Assembly (NCBI RefSeq): GCF_037203705.1
Contig: NZ_JBBCAT010000002.1
Coordinates: 620,001-684,000 of the forward strand
Direction of reading: 5' to 3'
DNA from: Prosthecomicrobium sp. N25
GTDB lineage: Bacteria; Pseudomonadota; Alphaproteobacteria; Rhizobiales; Ancalomicrobiaceae
Length of the DNA stretch: 64,000 bases
This document shows positions 7,488 to 16,792 of this stretch, piece after piece. Position numbers and translations under genes: made by a program. Each line of letters opens with the position of its first letter. Within the stretch, counting starts at the first letter, position 1. The notes beneath the pieces were generated by a model that was not told the DNA's origin, did not search any database, and was given only the letters and a program-made list of their open reading frames with translations.

Positions 7488-9365
7488 TCAATTCTCGTCC
7501 GGGCCGGCCGTCTCGCGGGCCAGGAAGCCGCCGGACTGGCGACGCCACAGCCGGGCATAGATCCCGCCCGCGGCCAGAAGCTCGGCGTGGGTGCCGTCCT
7601 CGACGATCCGCCCCCCGGCCAGGACGACCAGGCGGTCGAGGTGGGCGATCGTGGAGAGCCGGTGCGCGATCGCGATCACGGTCCGGCCTTCCATGAGGGC
7701 CTCCAGGTTGCGCTGGATCGCAGCCTCGGATTCGGAGTCCATCGCCGAGGTCGCTTCGTCGAGGATCACGATCGGAGAACCCTTCAGGAAGACGCGCGCG
7801 ATCGCGATGCGCTGGCGTTCGCCACCGGACATCTTGACGCCCCGCTCGCCGACATGGGCGTCGTAGCCGTGGCGGTCCTTGTCGTCGACGAGGCCCATGA
7901 TGAAGGCGTGCGCCTCGGCCTTTCGGGCGGCCGCGATCATCTCCTCCTCGGTGGCGTCCGGCTTGGCCAGCTTGATGTTGGCGCGGATGGAGCGGTGCAG
8001 CAGGGCGGTGTTCTGGGTGACCACCCCGATCTGGCCGCGCAGGGAGGCCTGTGTGACGGTGCCCACGTCCTGGCCATCGATCAGGATCCGGCCGCCGTCC
8101 GGCTCGAAGAGCCTCAGGATCAGATTGACGAGCGTGGTCTTGCCCGACCCGGAGGCGCCGATCAGGCCGATCTTCTCGCCGGGGCGGACAACCAAGTCGA
8201 TACTGTCGAGGATCCGGGTATCCCGGTGGTAGCCGAAAGTCACGGCCTCCAGCCGGATGCCGCCTTCGGCGATCCGAAGCGGGACGGCGTCCGGCCGATC
8301 CTGCAGGTGGAGCGGCTGGGTCACGAGCCGTTTCGAATTCTCCAGGACCCCGAGCGTGCGCAGGATGCCGTTCAGCTGGGTCATGAAGCGGCCGAGGAGC
8401 GCGTTCAGGCGGAGCACGAGGCCGAGCGTGAAGGCGACGGAGCCGACCGTTACGGCGTGCTCGATCCAGAGGTGGATGGAGAGGATGCCGATGGCCACGA
8501 TGACGAGGCCGGAGAGGAGGTTCAGCGCCGTGCGGACCGCGGTCAGGGACCGGGTGAAGGGCCGATAGGTCTCCAGGTAGCGCTCGAAGGCGAGGCGGAG
8601 ATAGCGGTCGGCGCGGTCGGCCGCGAACAGCTTCAGGGTCTCGATGTTGGCGTAGTCGTCGACCATGTGCCCGCTCGTTCCCGACCCGGCCTCCGCGGCT
8701 GCCTCCGACTGGCGCCGGATGCGGGGCAGGTACCACCAGGCGAGCCCGCCGAAGCCGGCGATCCAGATCGCCACCAGGGCGGCCAGCCGGCCGTCCAGGC
8801 TGCCCACCATGGCCAGCGTCGTGGCGGTGTAGATCAGCATGAACCAGACCACGCCGATCAGGCTCTCCATGAGGTCGCCGATCGCCTGGCCGCTCTGCCA
8901 GACCTTGGTGGCGAGGCTGCCGGCGAAGTCGTTCTGGAAGAACTGGAGCGATTGTCGGGAGACGTGCCGGTGCACCTGCCAGCGCACCAGATTGTAGAAG
9001 CCGGGCGCTACGGTCTGCTCGTCGACCAGCGCGGAGAGGAAGAGAGTGGCCGTGCGCGCGACGGCGACGACCACCAGAATGACCAGCAGTTCGCGCCCGG
9101 ACGACGCCATCAGGGCGCTCCAGCTTCGATCGGCGTCATGGGTGTCGAGCATGTCGACGATCCGCCCGACGAAGTAAAACAGGCCCGCGTCGACGAGCGG
9201 CGACAGGCCGCCGACCACGGTCATCAGCGCGAAGGGAGCCTTGGCCTGGCGGACGTAGTGCCAGATGAAGGCCGCGAGACCGGAGGGCGGGACCTCGCCG
9301 GGCGGCTCCGAGAACGGGACGATCCAGTCCTCGAAGCGCCGGTAGACGAGCGCGATCAGCCCCAT
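7488..9365 (-). CDS. ABC exporter half-transporter (fused membrane and ATPase domains)
   Basis: A 625-residue type-IV ABC exporter with an N-terminal six-helix membrane domain (about 40-325) and a C-terminal ATPase. The Walker A motif GASGSGKT is at 403-410, the signature is MSGGE (512-516), a variant of LSGGQ, and Walker B is IVILDE (532-537). AHRL provides the switch histidine. It would act as a homodimer exporting lipids, peptides or drugs; the substrate cannot be told. The ATG at 9365 has a good GGGGGAGTGA site. The 260-bp gap upstream to the dehydrogenase gene holds no gene that I can see. Confidence 0.9.
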   Translation of the reverse strand: MGLIALVYRRFEDWIVPFSEPPGEVPPSGLAAFIWHYVRQAKAPFALMTVVGGLSPLVDAGLFYFVGRIVDMLDTHDADRSWSALMASSGRELLVILVVVAVARTATLFLSALVDEQTVAPGFYNLVRWQVHRHVSRQSLQFFQNDFAGSLATKVWQSGQAIGDLMESLIGVVWFMLIYTATTLAMVGSLDGRLAALVAIWIAGFGGLAWWYLPRIRRQSEAAAEAGSGTSGHMVDDYANIETLKLFAADRADRYLRLAFERYLETYRPFTRSLTAVRTALNLLSGLVIVAIGILSIHLWIEHAVTVGSVAFTLGLVLRLNALLGRFMTQLNGILRTLGVLENSKRLVTQPLHLQDRPDAVPLRIAEGGIRLEAVTFGYHRDTRILDSIDLVVRPGEKIGLIGASGSGKTTLVNLILRLFEPDGGRILIDGQDVGTVTQASLRGQIGVVTQNTALLHRSIRANIKLAKPDATEEEMIAAARKAEAHAFIMGLVDDKDRHGYDAHVGERGVKMSGGERQRIAIARVFLKGSPIVILDEATSAMDSESEAAIQRNLEALMEGRTVIAIAHRLSTIAHLDRLVVLAGGRIVEDGTHAELLAAGGIYARLWRRQSGGFLARETAGPDEN

Positions 9366-9625
9366 CGGTCACTCCCCCATCGGCCGGTGCCGCACGTCCC
9401 TCGGCGACGAACCCTGTCCGGCGCCGCGCGGGCCGACCTTGTTAGCCGTCGCATGCCAGAGCCCCCGGCGGCCTTGACGGGGATCAACGGGGCGACCGGA
9501 TCCGGGCGCAAGGTGACGGGAGCATCGCGGCCAGGACCGCCGGTCGGCGGCTTTGCGATGCGACGTCCCATGGGGCGGCGCCGGTGCCGGACGGGTTCAC
9601 GGTTACCCCCATCCGCCCGGCCTCC

Positions 9626-10702
9626 TCAGTCGTTCATGCCCTCGAGGGCGTCGATCACCGCCGCGGTCACGTCCGCCGTCCTGGCCGTGCCGCCGAGGTC
9701 GGGGGTGTGGAACCGGGGATCAGCCGTGACGCGCTCGATCGCGGTCATCAGCCGACCAGCGGCGCGCGGCTCGCCCAGGTGTTCGAGCATCATGACGGAC
9801 GACCAGAAGGTCCCGATCGGGTTAGCCACGCCCTTGCCCATGATGTCGAAGGCCGAGCCGTGGATCGGCTCGAACATGGATGGGAAGATCCGTTCCGGGT
9901 TGAGGTTGGCGGTGGGCGCGATGCCGAGCGAGCCGGCGAGCGCGGCGGCGAGGTCGGACAGGATGTCGGCATGCAGGTTGGTGGCGACGATCGTGTCGAG
10001 CGTCTCGGGCTTCATGACCATGCGCATCGTCATGGCGTCGACCAGCATCTTGTCCCAGGTCACGTCCGAATAGTTCGCGGCGACTTCCGCGGCGATCTCG
10101 TCCCACATCACCATGCCGTGCCGCTGGGCGTTCGACTTTGTGACCACGGTCAGCAGCTTGCGGGGCCGCGATCGGGCCAGTTCGAAGGCGTAGCGCATGA
10201 TCCGCTCCACACCCGCTCGGGTCAGGATGGAGACGTCCGTGGCCACCTCGATCGGAAGGCCCTGGTGGACCCGGCCGCCGATCCCGGCATACTCGCCCTC
10301 CGAGTTCTCGCGAAGGATCACCCAGTCGAGCTCCTTGCCCTCCACCTTGCGCAGAGGGGAGGTGATGCCGGGAAGCATGCGCGTCGGGCGGACGTTGGCG
10401 TACTGGTCGAAGGGTTGGCAGATCGCGAGCCGCAGTCCCCAGAGGGTGACGTGGTCCGGGATCTCGGGGTGTCCGGCTGAACCGAACAGGATGGCGTCGT
10501 GGTGGCGGATCCGGTCGCGGCCGTCCTCGGGCATCATGCGGCCGTGCCTCTTGTAGTACTCCCCGCCCCAGTCGAAGCGGTCGAACGCGAGGGCGAAGCC
10601 GCCGTCGCGCTCGGCGAGCGACGTCAGGACCTCGACGCCGGCTTCGACGACTTCGGTGCCGATGCCGTCGCCCGGGATTGCGGCGATCCGGTAGGTCTTC
10701 AT
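9626..10702 (-). CDS. Tartrate/D-malate dehydrogenase-type decarboxylating enzyme (TtuC/DmlA family)
   Basis: A 358-residue cytosolic NAD-dependent beta-decarboxylating dehydrogenase, full length for the family. The segment WGLRLAICQPFDQYANVRPTR (88-108) separates TtuC/DmlA from isopropylmalate and isocitrate dehydrogenases. IPGDGIGTE marks the N-terminus, with catalytic Lys189 in VTKSN. Metal-binding aspartates lie in DAMTMRM (Asp222) and NLHADILSD (Asp246, Asp250). It should oxidise D-malate or tartrate to pyruvate or glycerate products. Sequence alone does not separate these substrates. It has no obvious operon partner. Confidence 0.85.
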   Translation of the reverse strand: MKTYRIAAIPGDGIGTEVVEAGVEVLTSLAERDGGFALAFDRFDWGGEYYKRHGRMMPEDGRDRIRHHDAILFGSAGHPEIPDHVTLWGLRLAICQPFDQYANVRPTRMLPGITSPLRKVEGKELDWVILRENSEGEYAGIGGRVHQGLPIEVATDVSILTRAGVERIMRYAFELARSRPRKLLTVVTKSNAQRHGMVMWDEIAAEVAANYSDVTWDKMLVDAMTMRMVMKPETLDTIVATNLHADILSDLAAALAGSLGIAPTANLNPERIFPSMFEPIHGSAFDIMGKGVANPIGTFWSSVMMLEHLGEPRAAGRLMTAIERVTADPRFHTPDLGGTARTADVTAAVIDALEGMND

Positions 10703-10811
10703 GGGCTTCGTCCTCGAGGGTTGGGGAGTCTCCGGCCGCGCTTCGGGCGGGCCGCGGCGAAGGGCGGGGCGCCGGCCGGGACGCGTGTGGTCCGATCCGG
10801 GATGACGCCGG

Positions 10812-13800
10812 TCATCGGGGGCTCGACGGGGCCGGGATGACCGGCGGCCTGGGCGTTGCCGAAGCCAGGCGCCGGAGCATCGACCGGCGACGAAGGTCGC
10901 CGAGTGCCTCCGCCCGCTCCGCCAAGGCCGTCAAGACGGCCGCCCGGGACGTGCCGGCCCCGGAGCCCGCCGCGCCGGCGCGCGCCGTCTCGATGGCGAG
11001 GGCGGTCGCGGGCAGCGTCTGCCCGCCGACATAGACGTCGAGGGCCTCCGCGTGATGCGCCGCCTCCTGGTACGCGCCCGCCGCCAGGTGGGCGTCGATG
11101 AGCTCCGTCCGAAAGATCAGGTGGTTGTGGCACAGCGAACCGGCGGCGAGCAGCGCTTCCCCCTCCCGGATCAGGTCCTCGCGCTCCCGGGCGTCGCGCG
11201 TCGTGAGCGCGCGTCCGGCGAGGAAGACCGGCCCCATATAGGCCATGCCGGTCCGCCGCGCGAGCGCCAGGGCTTCGGCGAAGCCGGCCTCCGCCTCCGG
11301 CAGGTTGCCCTGGTCGAAGCCGATCTGGGCCACGAAGGCAAGGCCTTCGGCGACGAAGCGGGGCGCGTTGAGACGCCGGGCCAGCTCGAGGCTCGCTGCC
11401 GCATGACCCTTCGCGGCCTCGGGGCGGTCGAGGGCGCGCTCCGCGAAATAGGCGGCGTGATGAGCGATCATGAGAGCCCGGTCGTGCCCGATGGCGCGCG
11501 CGGCCTCGATCGCCGCAAGCGCCAGGTCCGCCGCTCCCCGGATGTCGGCGACCCAGAAATGCGTGATGGCCTGCATGGGCAGATTGGCGGCCGCGATCCG
11601 GCGCAGGTCGATCCCGGCGCTGCGCTCGACGCAGTCCCGGAAGCTCGCGTGCGCCTCGACCAGGCGGCCGACCATATAGGCGACGTCGCCGAGGCCCCCG
11701 AGCGCGGCCGCCTCCAGTTCCGTCGACCCGATGCGGCGCGCGATGCGGAGACTTTCGCCGTGGTCGCGCCGGCAGCCGGCGAAGTCTCCCTTCGGAAAGC
11801 CCAGGTTGCCGCGCAGCGCGAAGGCCCTCGCCTCCAGGTCCGGGAGATCGGCCGCGCGCGCCACCTCCAGCGCCTCGTCGACGTCGGCCAGGGCGGCGTC
11901 GACGCGATCGGTGATGCGCCGGGCCGAGGCCCTGCCGATCAGTGCGCGGGCCCGCGTCTCGGGGCCGACGGCGCTCCCCAGCGCCTGCGTGAAGGCCTCT
12001 TCGGCCCGGTCGGCCTCGCCCAGGCCGAGCAGCGCATCGCTGCGCAGGAGCATCAAGCGGATCCGATCCTCCGGATCCGGGGCCTGGGCGAGGGCGCGCT
12101 CGAGGAGGTCGAGCGCGGCCGCGTGCCGGAAGCGGGACAGGAGCCGTTCGGCCGCCTCGCGGCAGGCCGCGGGGGCCTCGGCGGATTCGGCACGGAGGAG
12201 GTGTTCGGCGGCCAGCACCGGGTCTGTCGCCCGGCAGCGGGCCGCGGCGCGGGCGTGGAGCCGGCGGCGCCTTTCGCGCAGGAGGGTGGCGTAGGCCGCC
12301 TCGCGCAGGAGCGCGTGCGGGAAGACGAGGCCGTCCGCCTCCCGCCTCAGCAGCTGGCGCTGGACGAGGATGGCCGGGTCGTAGTCCGGGTCGTCCAGGA
12401 GGTGGCGGAGGTCGTCGAGCGCGAAGCCCTGGCCGAGGACGGACGCGGTCTGGAAGGCCTGCCGGGCTTCGGGCGGGAGCTGGTCCATGCGGGCTTGGAC
12501 GATGCTCTGCACCGAATCCGGCACCGCTTCCCGCAACCGGCTCTGCGCATGCTGAAGGAGCTGCTCGAGGAAGAGCGGGTTGCCGCCCGCCCGCTCGAGG
12601 CAGGCCTCGACCACGGCCGGCCCGGCCTCCGCGAAGGCCTCCGCGAGCCGTCGCGCCTCGTCTTGGCCGAGCGGACCGAGGTCGAAGGTCAGGACGGTGC
12701 CGGGCAGCACGAAGCCCGCGGCGGTCGGGTCGCCCTCGGGCCGGGTGGTGAGCCCGAACAGGACCGGCTTGTCGCGGGCGGAGAGGATGAGGCCGCCGAG
12801 GGTGGCGAGGGTCGCGTCGTCGGCCCAGTGCAGGTCCTCGGCCAGCAGGAGCAGGGGGCTTTGCCGGGCGTTCAGGTCGACCAGGCGCTCGAGGACGCTG
12901 CACAGGGAGCGCGTCCGGGCCAGGGCATCCAGGGCGTCGAGGGTCGATCGCAGCGATGCCGCCATGGGCAGGTCGAGGAGGTCCGCGAGCGTGGCCCGCT
13001 CCGCATCGGACGCGCCCGCCGCCGCAAGCGGCTCCTGCCGCTCCCGGTCGGCCTGCATGGGGCCGTCGTGAAGACGCTCCAGGAGACGGCTCGCCAGGCT
13101 CGCGAGCGCGGGGCGTCCCCGCTCGATGCCGAAATCGCGGACGGCGCCCGCGGCGACCGCGAAGCCCATCGTCTCCGCAGCCTCGCGCAGGGCCGCCAGC
13201 AACGTCGTCTTGCCGATGCCGGCCTCGCCCCTCAGGTACAGGACCTGACCGCGCCCGTGGTCCCGGCAGGACTCCAGGGCGGCGCGCTGGAGCGCGCGTT
13301 CCGTCGTCCGGCCGACCAGGGTGCCCGGCCGCTCGGGGCCGGCCGCGAGGAGCGCGGCGACGCGCCATGCGCCGAGCGGCTCGGGAAATCCCTTGAGCGC
13401 GAAGACGCCGGCGTCCTCCAGCCGGCAGCGGTCGGCGACGGCCCGGCGGACGGCGGCCGAGACCAGGATCTCGCCGGGGCCCGCGCAGGCGGCGAGCCGG
13501 GCCGCGAGGTTCACGGACGGTCCGGTGACGGTGCCGTGCGGTCCGGCCTCGGGGTTCGCGGAGGCGACGACCTCGCCGCTCGCCACGCCGGCGTGGATCA
13601 TGAGCGCGCGGCCCAGGCGGGACGTCGCCGCGCCGAGCCCGTCCCGGATCGCGACGGCGGCGCGGACCGCACGCTCCGCGTCGTTGCCGTAGGAGATCGG
13701 GGCGCCGAAGACCGCCATCACGCAGTCGCCGATGTGCTTGTCGACCGTGCCGCCGTGATCGACCACCGCCTTGTCGGCCATCGCGAAGAAGGCGTCGAGC

Positions 13801-14105
13801 AGGGTCCGGACGTCCTCGGGATCGAGCTCGGAGGAGAGCCGGGAGTAGCCGACCAGATCGGCGAAGAGCACGGTCACCTGCCGGCGCTCGTCCCGTCCGG
13901 CCGCATCGCCGGGGGGCGGATCCGAACCGGGCAGCGCCGCGATCGCGTCCAGGAGAAGGCGGCGGTGGCCGACGGGCAGGACGCCGATCTCCTTCAGGTC
14001 CTCGGCGGTTAGCCGGCGCAGCACGACCGCATCGACGCCGTTCTCGGCGAAGGCGCTGCGATAGCGGCCGAGTCCCAGGCCTTCCAGCCAGTCGCCCACG
14101 TCCAT
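10812..14105 (-). CDS. SAM-domain / class III cyclase / AAA ATPase / TPR signalling protein
   Basis: A 1097-residue multi-domain protein. Residues 1-60 are a SAM domain (DWLEGLGLGRYRSAFAENGVD). About 75-240 form a class III nucleotide cyclase with both metal aspartates (FADLVGYS, Asp83; KHIGDCV, Asp127), the adenine-contact Lys123 and the transition-state Asn199/Arg203 pair in VNLAAR. Next is an AAA_16-type ATPase with Walker A GEAGIGKT (293-300) and a Walker B-like LLLLAEDLHWAD. The rest is alanine-rich TPR-like helical repeat. The ATG at 14105 has GAGG upstream. The cyclase looks catalytically complete; its signal is unknown. The open frame runs on far upstream, but the SAM start fixes the N-terminus. 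Confidence 0.88.
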   Translation of the reverse strand: MDVGDWLEGLGLGRYRSAFAENGVDAVVLRRLTAEDLKEIGVLPVGHRRLLLDAIAALPGSDPPPGDAAGRDERRQVTVLFADLVGYSRLSSELDPEDVRTLLDAFFAMADKAVVDHGGTVDKHIGDCVMAVFGAPISYGNDAERAVRAAVAIRDGLGAATSRLGRALMIHAGVASGEVVASANPEAGPHGTVTGPSVNLAARLAACAGPGEILVSAAVRRAVADRCRLEDAGVFALKGFPEPLGAWRVAALLAAGPERPGTLVGRTTERALQRAALESCRDHGRGQVLYLRGEAGIGKTTLLAALREAAETMGFAVAAGAVRDFGIERGRPALASLASRLLERLHDGPMQADRERQEPLAAAGASDAERATLADLLDLPMAASLRSTLDALDALARTRSLCSVLERLVDLNARQSPLLLLAEDLHWADDATLATLGGLILSARDKPVLFGLTTRPEGDPTAAGFVLPGTVLTFDLGPLGQDEARRLAEAFAEAGPAVVEACLERAGGNPLFLEQLLQHAQSRLREAVPDSVQSIVQARMDQLPPEARQAFQTASVLGQGFALDDLRHLLDDPDYDPAILVQRQLLRREADGLVFPHALLREAAYATLLRERRRRLHARAAARCRATDPVLAAEHLLRAESAEAPAACREAAERLLSRFRHAAALDLLERALAQAPDPEDRIRLMLLRSDALLGLGEADRAEEAFTQALGSAVGPETRARALIGRASARRITDRVDAALADVDEALEVARAADLPDLEARAFALRGNLGFPKGDFAGCRRDHGESLRIARRIGSTELEAAALGGLGDVAYMVGRLVEAHASFRDCVERSAGIDLRRIAAANLPMQAITHFWVADIRGAADLALAAIEAARAIGHDRALMIAHHAAYFAERALDRPEAAKGHAAASLELARRLNAPRFVAEGLAFVAQIGFDQGNLPEAEAGFAEALALARRTGMAYMGPVFLAGRALTTRDAREREDLIREGEALLAAGSLCHNHLIFRTELIDAHLAAGAYQEAAHHAEALDVYVGGQTLPATALAIETARAGAAGSGAGTSRAAVLTALAERAEALGDLRRRSMLRRLASATPRPPVIPAPSSPR

Positions 14106-14230
14106 CGGGCCGACCTCGAACGCCGAGCCCGGTCCTCGCCGGCCGGAGGGATTCCGGCGGACGGCGTCCGGATCGACGCTCGACCATAGCACGAGCGCCG
14201 GCGGTGATGGATTCCCGAGCACCGGCGCCC

Positions 14231-15214
14231 TCACCCGAGATGAAGGCGCATGAGGACGTCGTGGTTGTGGTTGCCGAAGCCCCGGCCGAAGATGTTCACC
14301 CCGCCGGGATGGACGGCGCTCTCGTCGATGCCGACGCGCAGCCGGATCGAATGGTGCGCCGACAGGTCCAACTGGTCGAGCGTGACGTCGGAGAGCTTGG
14401 TGTCGCCGAGCCAGGTGCCCTGCTCCGATACGTGCCAGCGGGTGAGCACGCCGTACTGCGAACCCTCGAGCTTCCACCAGCGCGGCGTGAAGGCGCCGCG
14501 CCGGTCGCCGTAGTCGCCGGGCGACGTCCAGGTTCCGATCTTCTTGCCGTTGACCCAGACGCTGATGTCCGAGGGCCAGTTGACGTTGGTGCCGGGCACC
14601 TCGGAGGAGAGCTCCATGACGAATTCGAGGGCCCGGACCGACCGGTTCAGGACCTTGGCGTTGTTGGGGAACTTGTACTCGACATGGCCGCGGCCGAACC
14701 AGATCAGCGCCGCCTGGACGCGGCAGGGGTCGAGGAACAGGTCGGGGACGTCGAGGACGCCCATGATGCTCTCGGTCGAGCAGAGGCCGCAGGGCGCGGT
14801 GACTTCGCAGCTCGTGTAGAGGCCGAGGGGCATCTCGACCTCGATGACGTTCCGGTCGCGGCTGGGATCCTCGGCGTCGAGGCGGATGACGACCTCGTCG
14901 AACCGGGCGGTGCAGATCTTCTGCTGGCCCTTGGCGGCCTTGCCGAGCTCGGTGACGATCAGCTCGCTGTCCTCGAGGATCTGGACGTTGGTGGCGATCG
15001 TCGACTGGGGCAGGTCGAGAGCCTCGGCGATCTGGTTGACGTTGAGGGGACCGCGGCGGCGCAGGAGGCGCAGGATGCGGATGCGCACCGGCGAGGCCAG
15101 GCCGCGGACCACCTCGAACTGGCGGTCCGGATGCACGATCAGGAAGCTCCGGCCGCCCCGACCGGCGTCCGGATCGTCGGGGGGGCGGCGCGGTCGTCCC
15201 GGCATGTCCTGCAT
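14231..15214 (-). CDS. ArsR-like winged-helix regulator with a cysteine cluster and large effector domain
   Basis: A 327-residue regulator, last gene of the arabinofuranosidase operon (21 bp after it). Residues 32-95 form an ArsR-type winged helix (VVRGLASPVRIRILRLL; VNQIAEALDLPQSTIATNVQIL). Unlike ordinary ArsR proteins of about 100 residues, it carries some 230 more residues that look beta-rich and ligand-binding (WFGRGHVEYKFPNN; SDISVWVNGKKIGTW). It resembles the predicted regulators found beside sugar-utilisation genes (COG4189 type). Five cysteines (101, 136, 142, 145, 164), four of them clustered, could bind a metal. It probably senses an arabino-sugar and controls this operon. Confidence 0.75.
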   Translation of the reverse strand: MQDMPGRPRRPPDDPDAGRGGRSFLIVHPDRQFEVVRGLASPVRIRILRLLRRRGPLNVNQIAEALDLPQSTIATNVQILEDSELIVTELGKAAKGQQKICTARFDEVVIRLDAEDPSRDRNVIEVEMPLGLYTSCEVTAPCGLCSTESIMGVLDVPDLFLDPCRVQAALIWFGRGHVEYKFPNNAKVLNRSVRALEFVMELSSEVPGTNVNWPSDISVWVNGKKIGTWTSPGDYGDRRGAFTPRWWKLEGSQYGVLTRWHVSEQGTWLGDTKLSDVTLDQLDLSAHHSIRLRVGIDESAVHPGGVNIFGRGFGNHNHDVLMRLHLG

Positions 15215-15235
15215 CGGGGGTCCTCGGCTCGGTGC

Positions 15236-16777
15236 TCAGGCGCGCTGCAGGCGTACCACGTTCCAGGATGCGGGCTTCAGCGTGACGTTCAGGCGCTCGC
15301 CGTCGATCGACACGCCCTCCAGGGTCCGCGGCGCGATGCGCCCGGGCTCGTCGCGGGAGTTGACCGCCGACAGGTCGGCGTCGTGCAGTTCGTGGGCCTC
15401 GGCCACCCGCATGGCGCCGAAGCCACGGGCCCGGATGTCCACCGCCACCTCCTGGTCGAGGTCGCGGTTGAGCAGGAAGAGGCTGAGGCCCTCGCCGTCC
15501 ATGACGGCGGCGTGCTTGAGGTAGGGAACGTCGCCGACCGGGAAGGTCAGTTCCAGGGCGCCGCGCGGGTCGTAGTACTGGCAGTCGTAGGTGTCGCCCT
15601 CGCTCTGGGTCCGGAGCACCCGGCCGCGCCCGAGGCGGCTCATCTGCGCGAAGGGGAAGAAGGTGGTCTGCCGCCAGGCCGGGCCGCCGGTCTCCGTCAT
15701 GATCGGGGCGATCACGTTCACGAGCTGGGCGAGGCAGGCCACCCTGACCCGGTCCGCGTGATTGAGGAGCGAGATGCAGCAGCCGCCGAAGGCGAGCGCG
15801 TCCTCCATCGTGTAGATCTCCTCGAGGATGGGCGGGGCGATCGGCCAGCCTTCCTTGACGCGGTCGGCGCGGGAGCGGCGGGTGCGGTACCAGACGTTCC
15901 ACTCGTCGAAGGAGAGCATGATGCGCTTCGTCGAGCGCCGGCGCGCCGCGACGCCGTCCGCGATGGCGACGACCTCGTCGATGAAGCGGTCCATCAGGTC
16001 CGGCGAGGCCAGGAAGGCGGCGGAGTCGCTCTTGTAGTTGTTCAGGTAGGTGTGCAGCGAGATGTACTCGACATGCTCGAAGGTATGCTCGAGCACCTCG
16101 TCCTCCCATCGGCCGAAGCTCGGCATGTTGCGGGCGGATGAGCCGCAGGCGGCGAGCTCGATGGTGGGATCGATCCAGCGCATCATCTTGGCCGCCTCCT
16201 TGGCGACCAGGCCGTACTGGGTGGCGCTCTTGTATTCCATCTGCCAGGGGCCATCCATCTCGTTGCCGAGACACCAGAACTTGATGTCGTGCGGCTCCTC
16301 CCAACCGTGCGAGCGGCGCAGGTCGGACCAGGCGGTGCCGCCCGGGTGGTTGCAATACTCGACGAGGTTCCGGGCGGCGTCGCCGGCGCGCGTGCCCAGG
16401 TTCACGGCGAGCATCGGCTCGATGCCGGCCGCGCGGCACCAGTCGACGAACTCGTTGGTGCCGAAGGTGTTGGGCTCCGTGGTGAACCAGGCGAGGTCGA
16501 GGCGCTTCGGGCGCTGCTCGACCGGTCCGACGCCGTCCTCCCAGTTGTAGCCGGAGACGAAGTTGCCGCCGGGATAGCGCATGATGGTCGGCCCGAGTTC
16601 CTTGACCAGCGCCATCACATCCTGGCGGAAGCCCTTGGCGTCGGCGGTCGGGTGCCCGGGTTCGTAGAGGCCGCCGTAGACGCAACGACCGAGATGCTCG
16701 ACGAAGGCCCCGAAGAGCCGCGGGTCCGTCTCGCCGATGCTGAAGTCGCGGTCCAGGAGGATGCGGGCTTTTCTCAT
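15236..16777 (-). CDS. abfA: Intracellular alpha-L-arabinofuranosidase, glycoside hydrolase family 51
   Basis: A 513-residue retaining glycosidase that removes terminal alpha-L-arabinofuranosyl groups from short arabino-oligosaccharides. The acid/base Glu173 lies in CLGNEMDG and the nucleophile Glu292 in LSFDEWNVWY, both in the expected GH51 positions of the (beta/alpha)8 barrel. The usual N-terminal FGAFVEHLGRCVYGG and a C-terminal beta-sandwich are present. There is no signal peptide, so it works in the cytoplasm on imported substrate. It sits 15 bp after an Opp-type ATPase gene in the same operon, which indicates that the importer carries its substrate. Confidence 0.93.
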   Translation of the reverse strand: MRKARILLDRDFSIGETDPRLFGAFVEHLGRCVYGGLYEPGHPTADAKGFRQDVMALVKELGPTIMRYPGGNFVSGYNWEDGVGPVEQRPKRLDLAWFTTEPNTFGTNEFVDWCRAAGIEPMLAVNLGTRAGDAARNLVEYCNHPGGTAWSDLRRSHGWEEPHDIKFWCLGNEMDGPWQMEYKSATQYGLVAKEAAKMMRWIDPTIELAACGSSARNMPSFGRWEDEVLEHTFEHVEYISLHTYLNNYKSDSAAFLASPDLMDRFIDEVVAIADGVAARRRSTKRIMLSFDEWNVWYRTRRSRADRVKEGWPIAPPILEEIYTMEDALAFGGCCISLLNHADRVRVACLAQLVNVIAPIMTETGGPAWRQTTFFPFAQMSRLGRGRVLRTQSEGDTYDCQYYDPRGALELTFPVGDVPYLKHAAVMDGEGLSLFLLNRDLDQEVAVDIRARGFGAMRVAEAHELHDADLSAVNSRDEPGRIAPRTLEGVSIDGERLNVTLKPASWNVVRLQRA

Positions 16778-16792
16778 GGGTCGTCTCCGAAG

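Noticed and set aside
11052..14012. A 986-codon open frame on the plus strand
   Set aside because: It lies exactly opposite the cyclase/AAA/TPR gene, is rich in Arg, Gly and Ala with no domain pattern, and is explained by high third-position GC.
14204..16141. A 645-codon open frame on the plus strand opposite the GH51 and regulator genes
   Set aside because: No recognisable motif; antisense shadow of two clearly real genes with intact catalytic residues.
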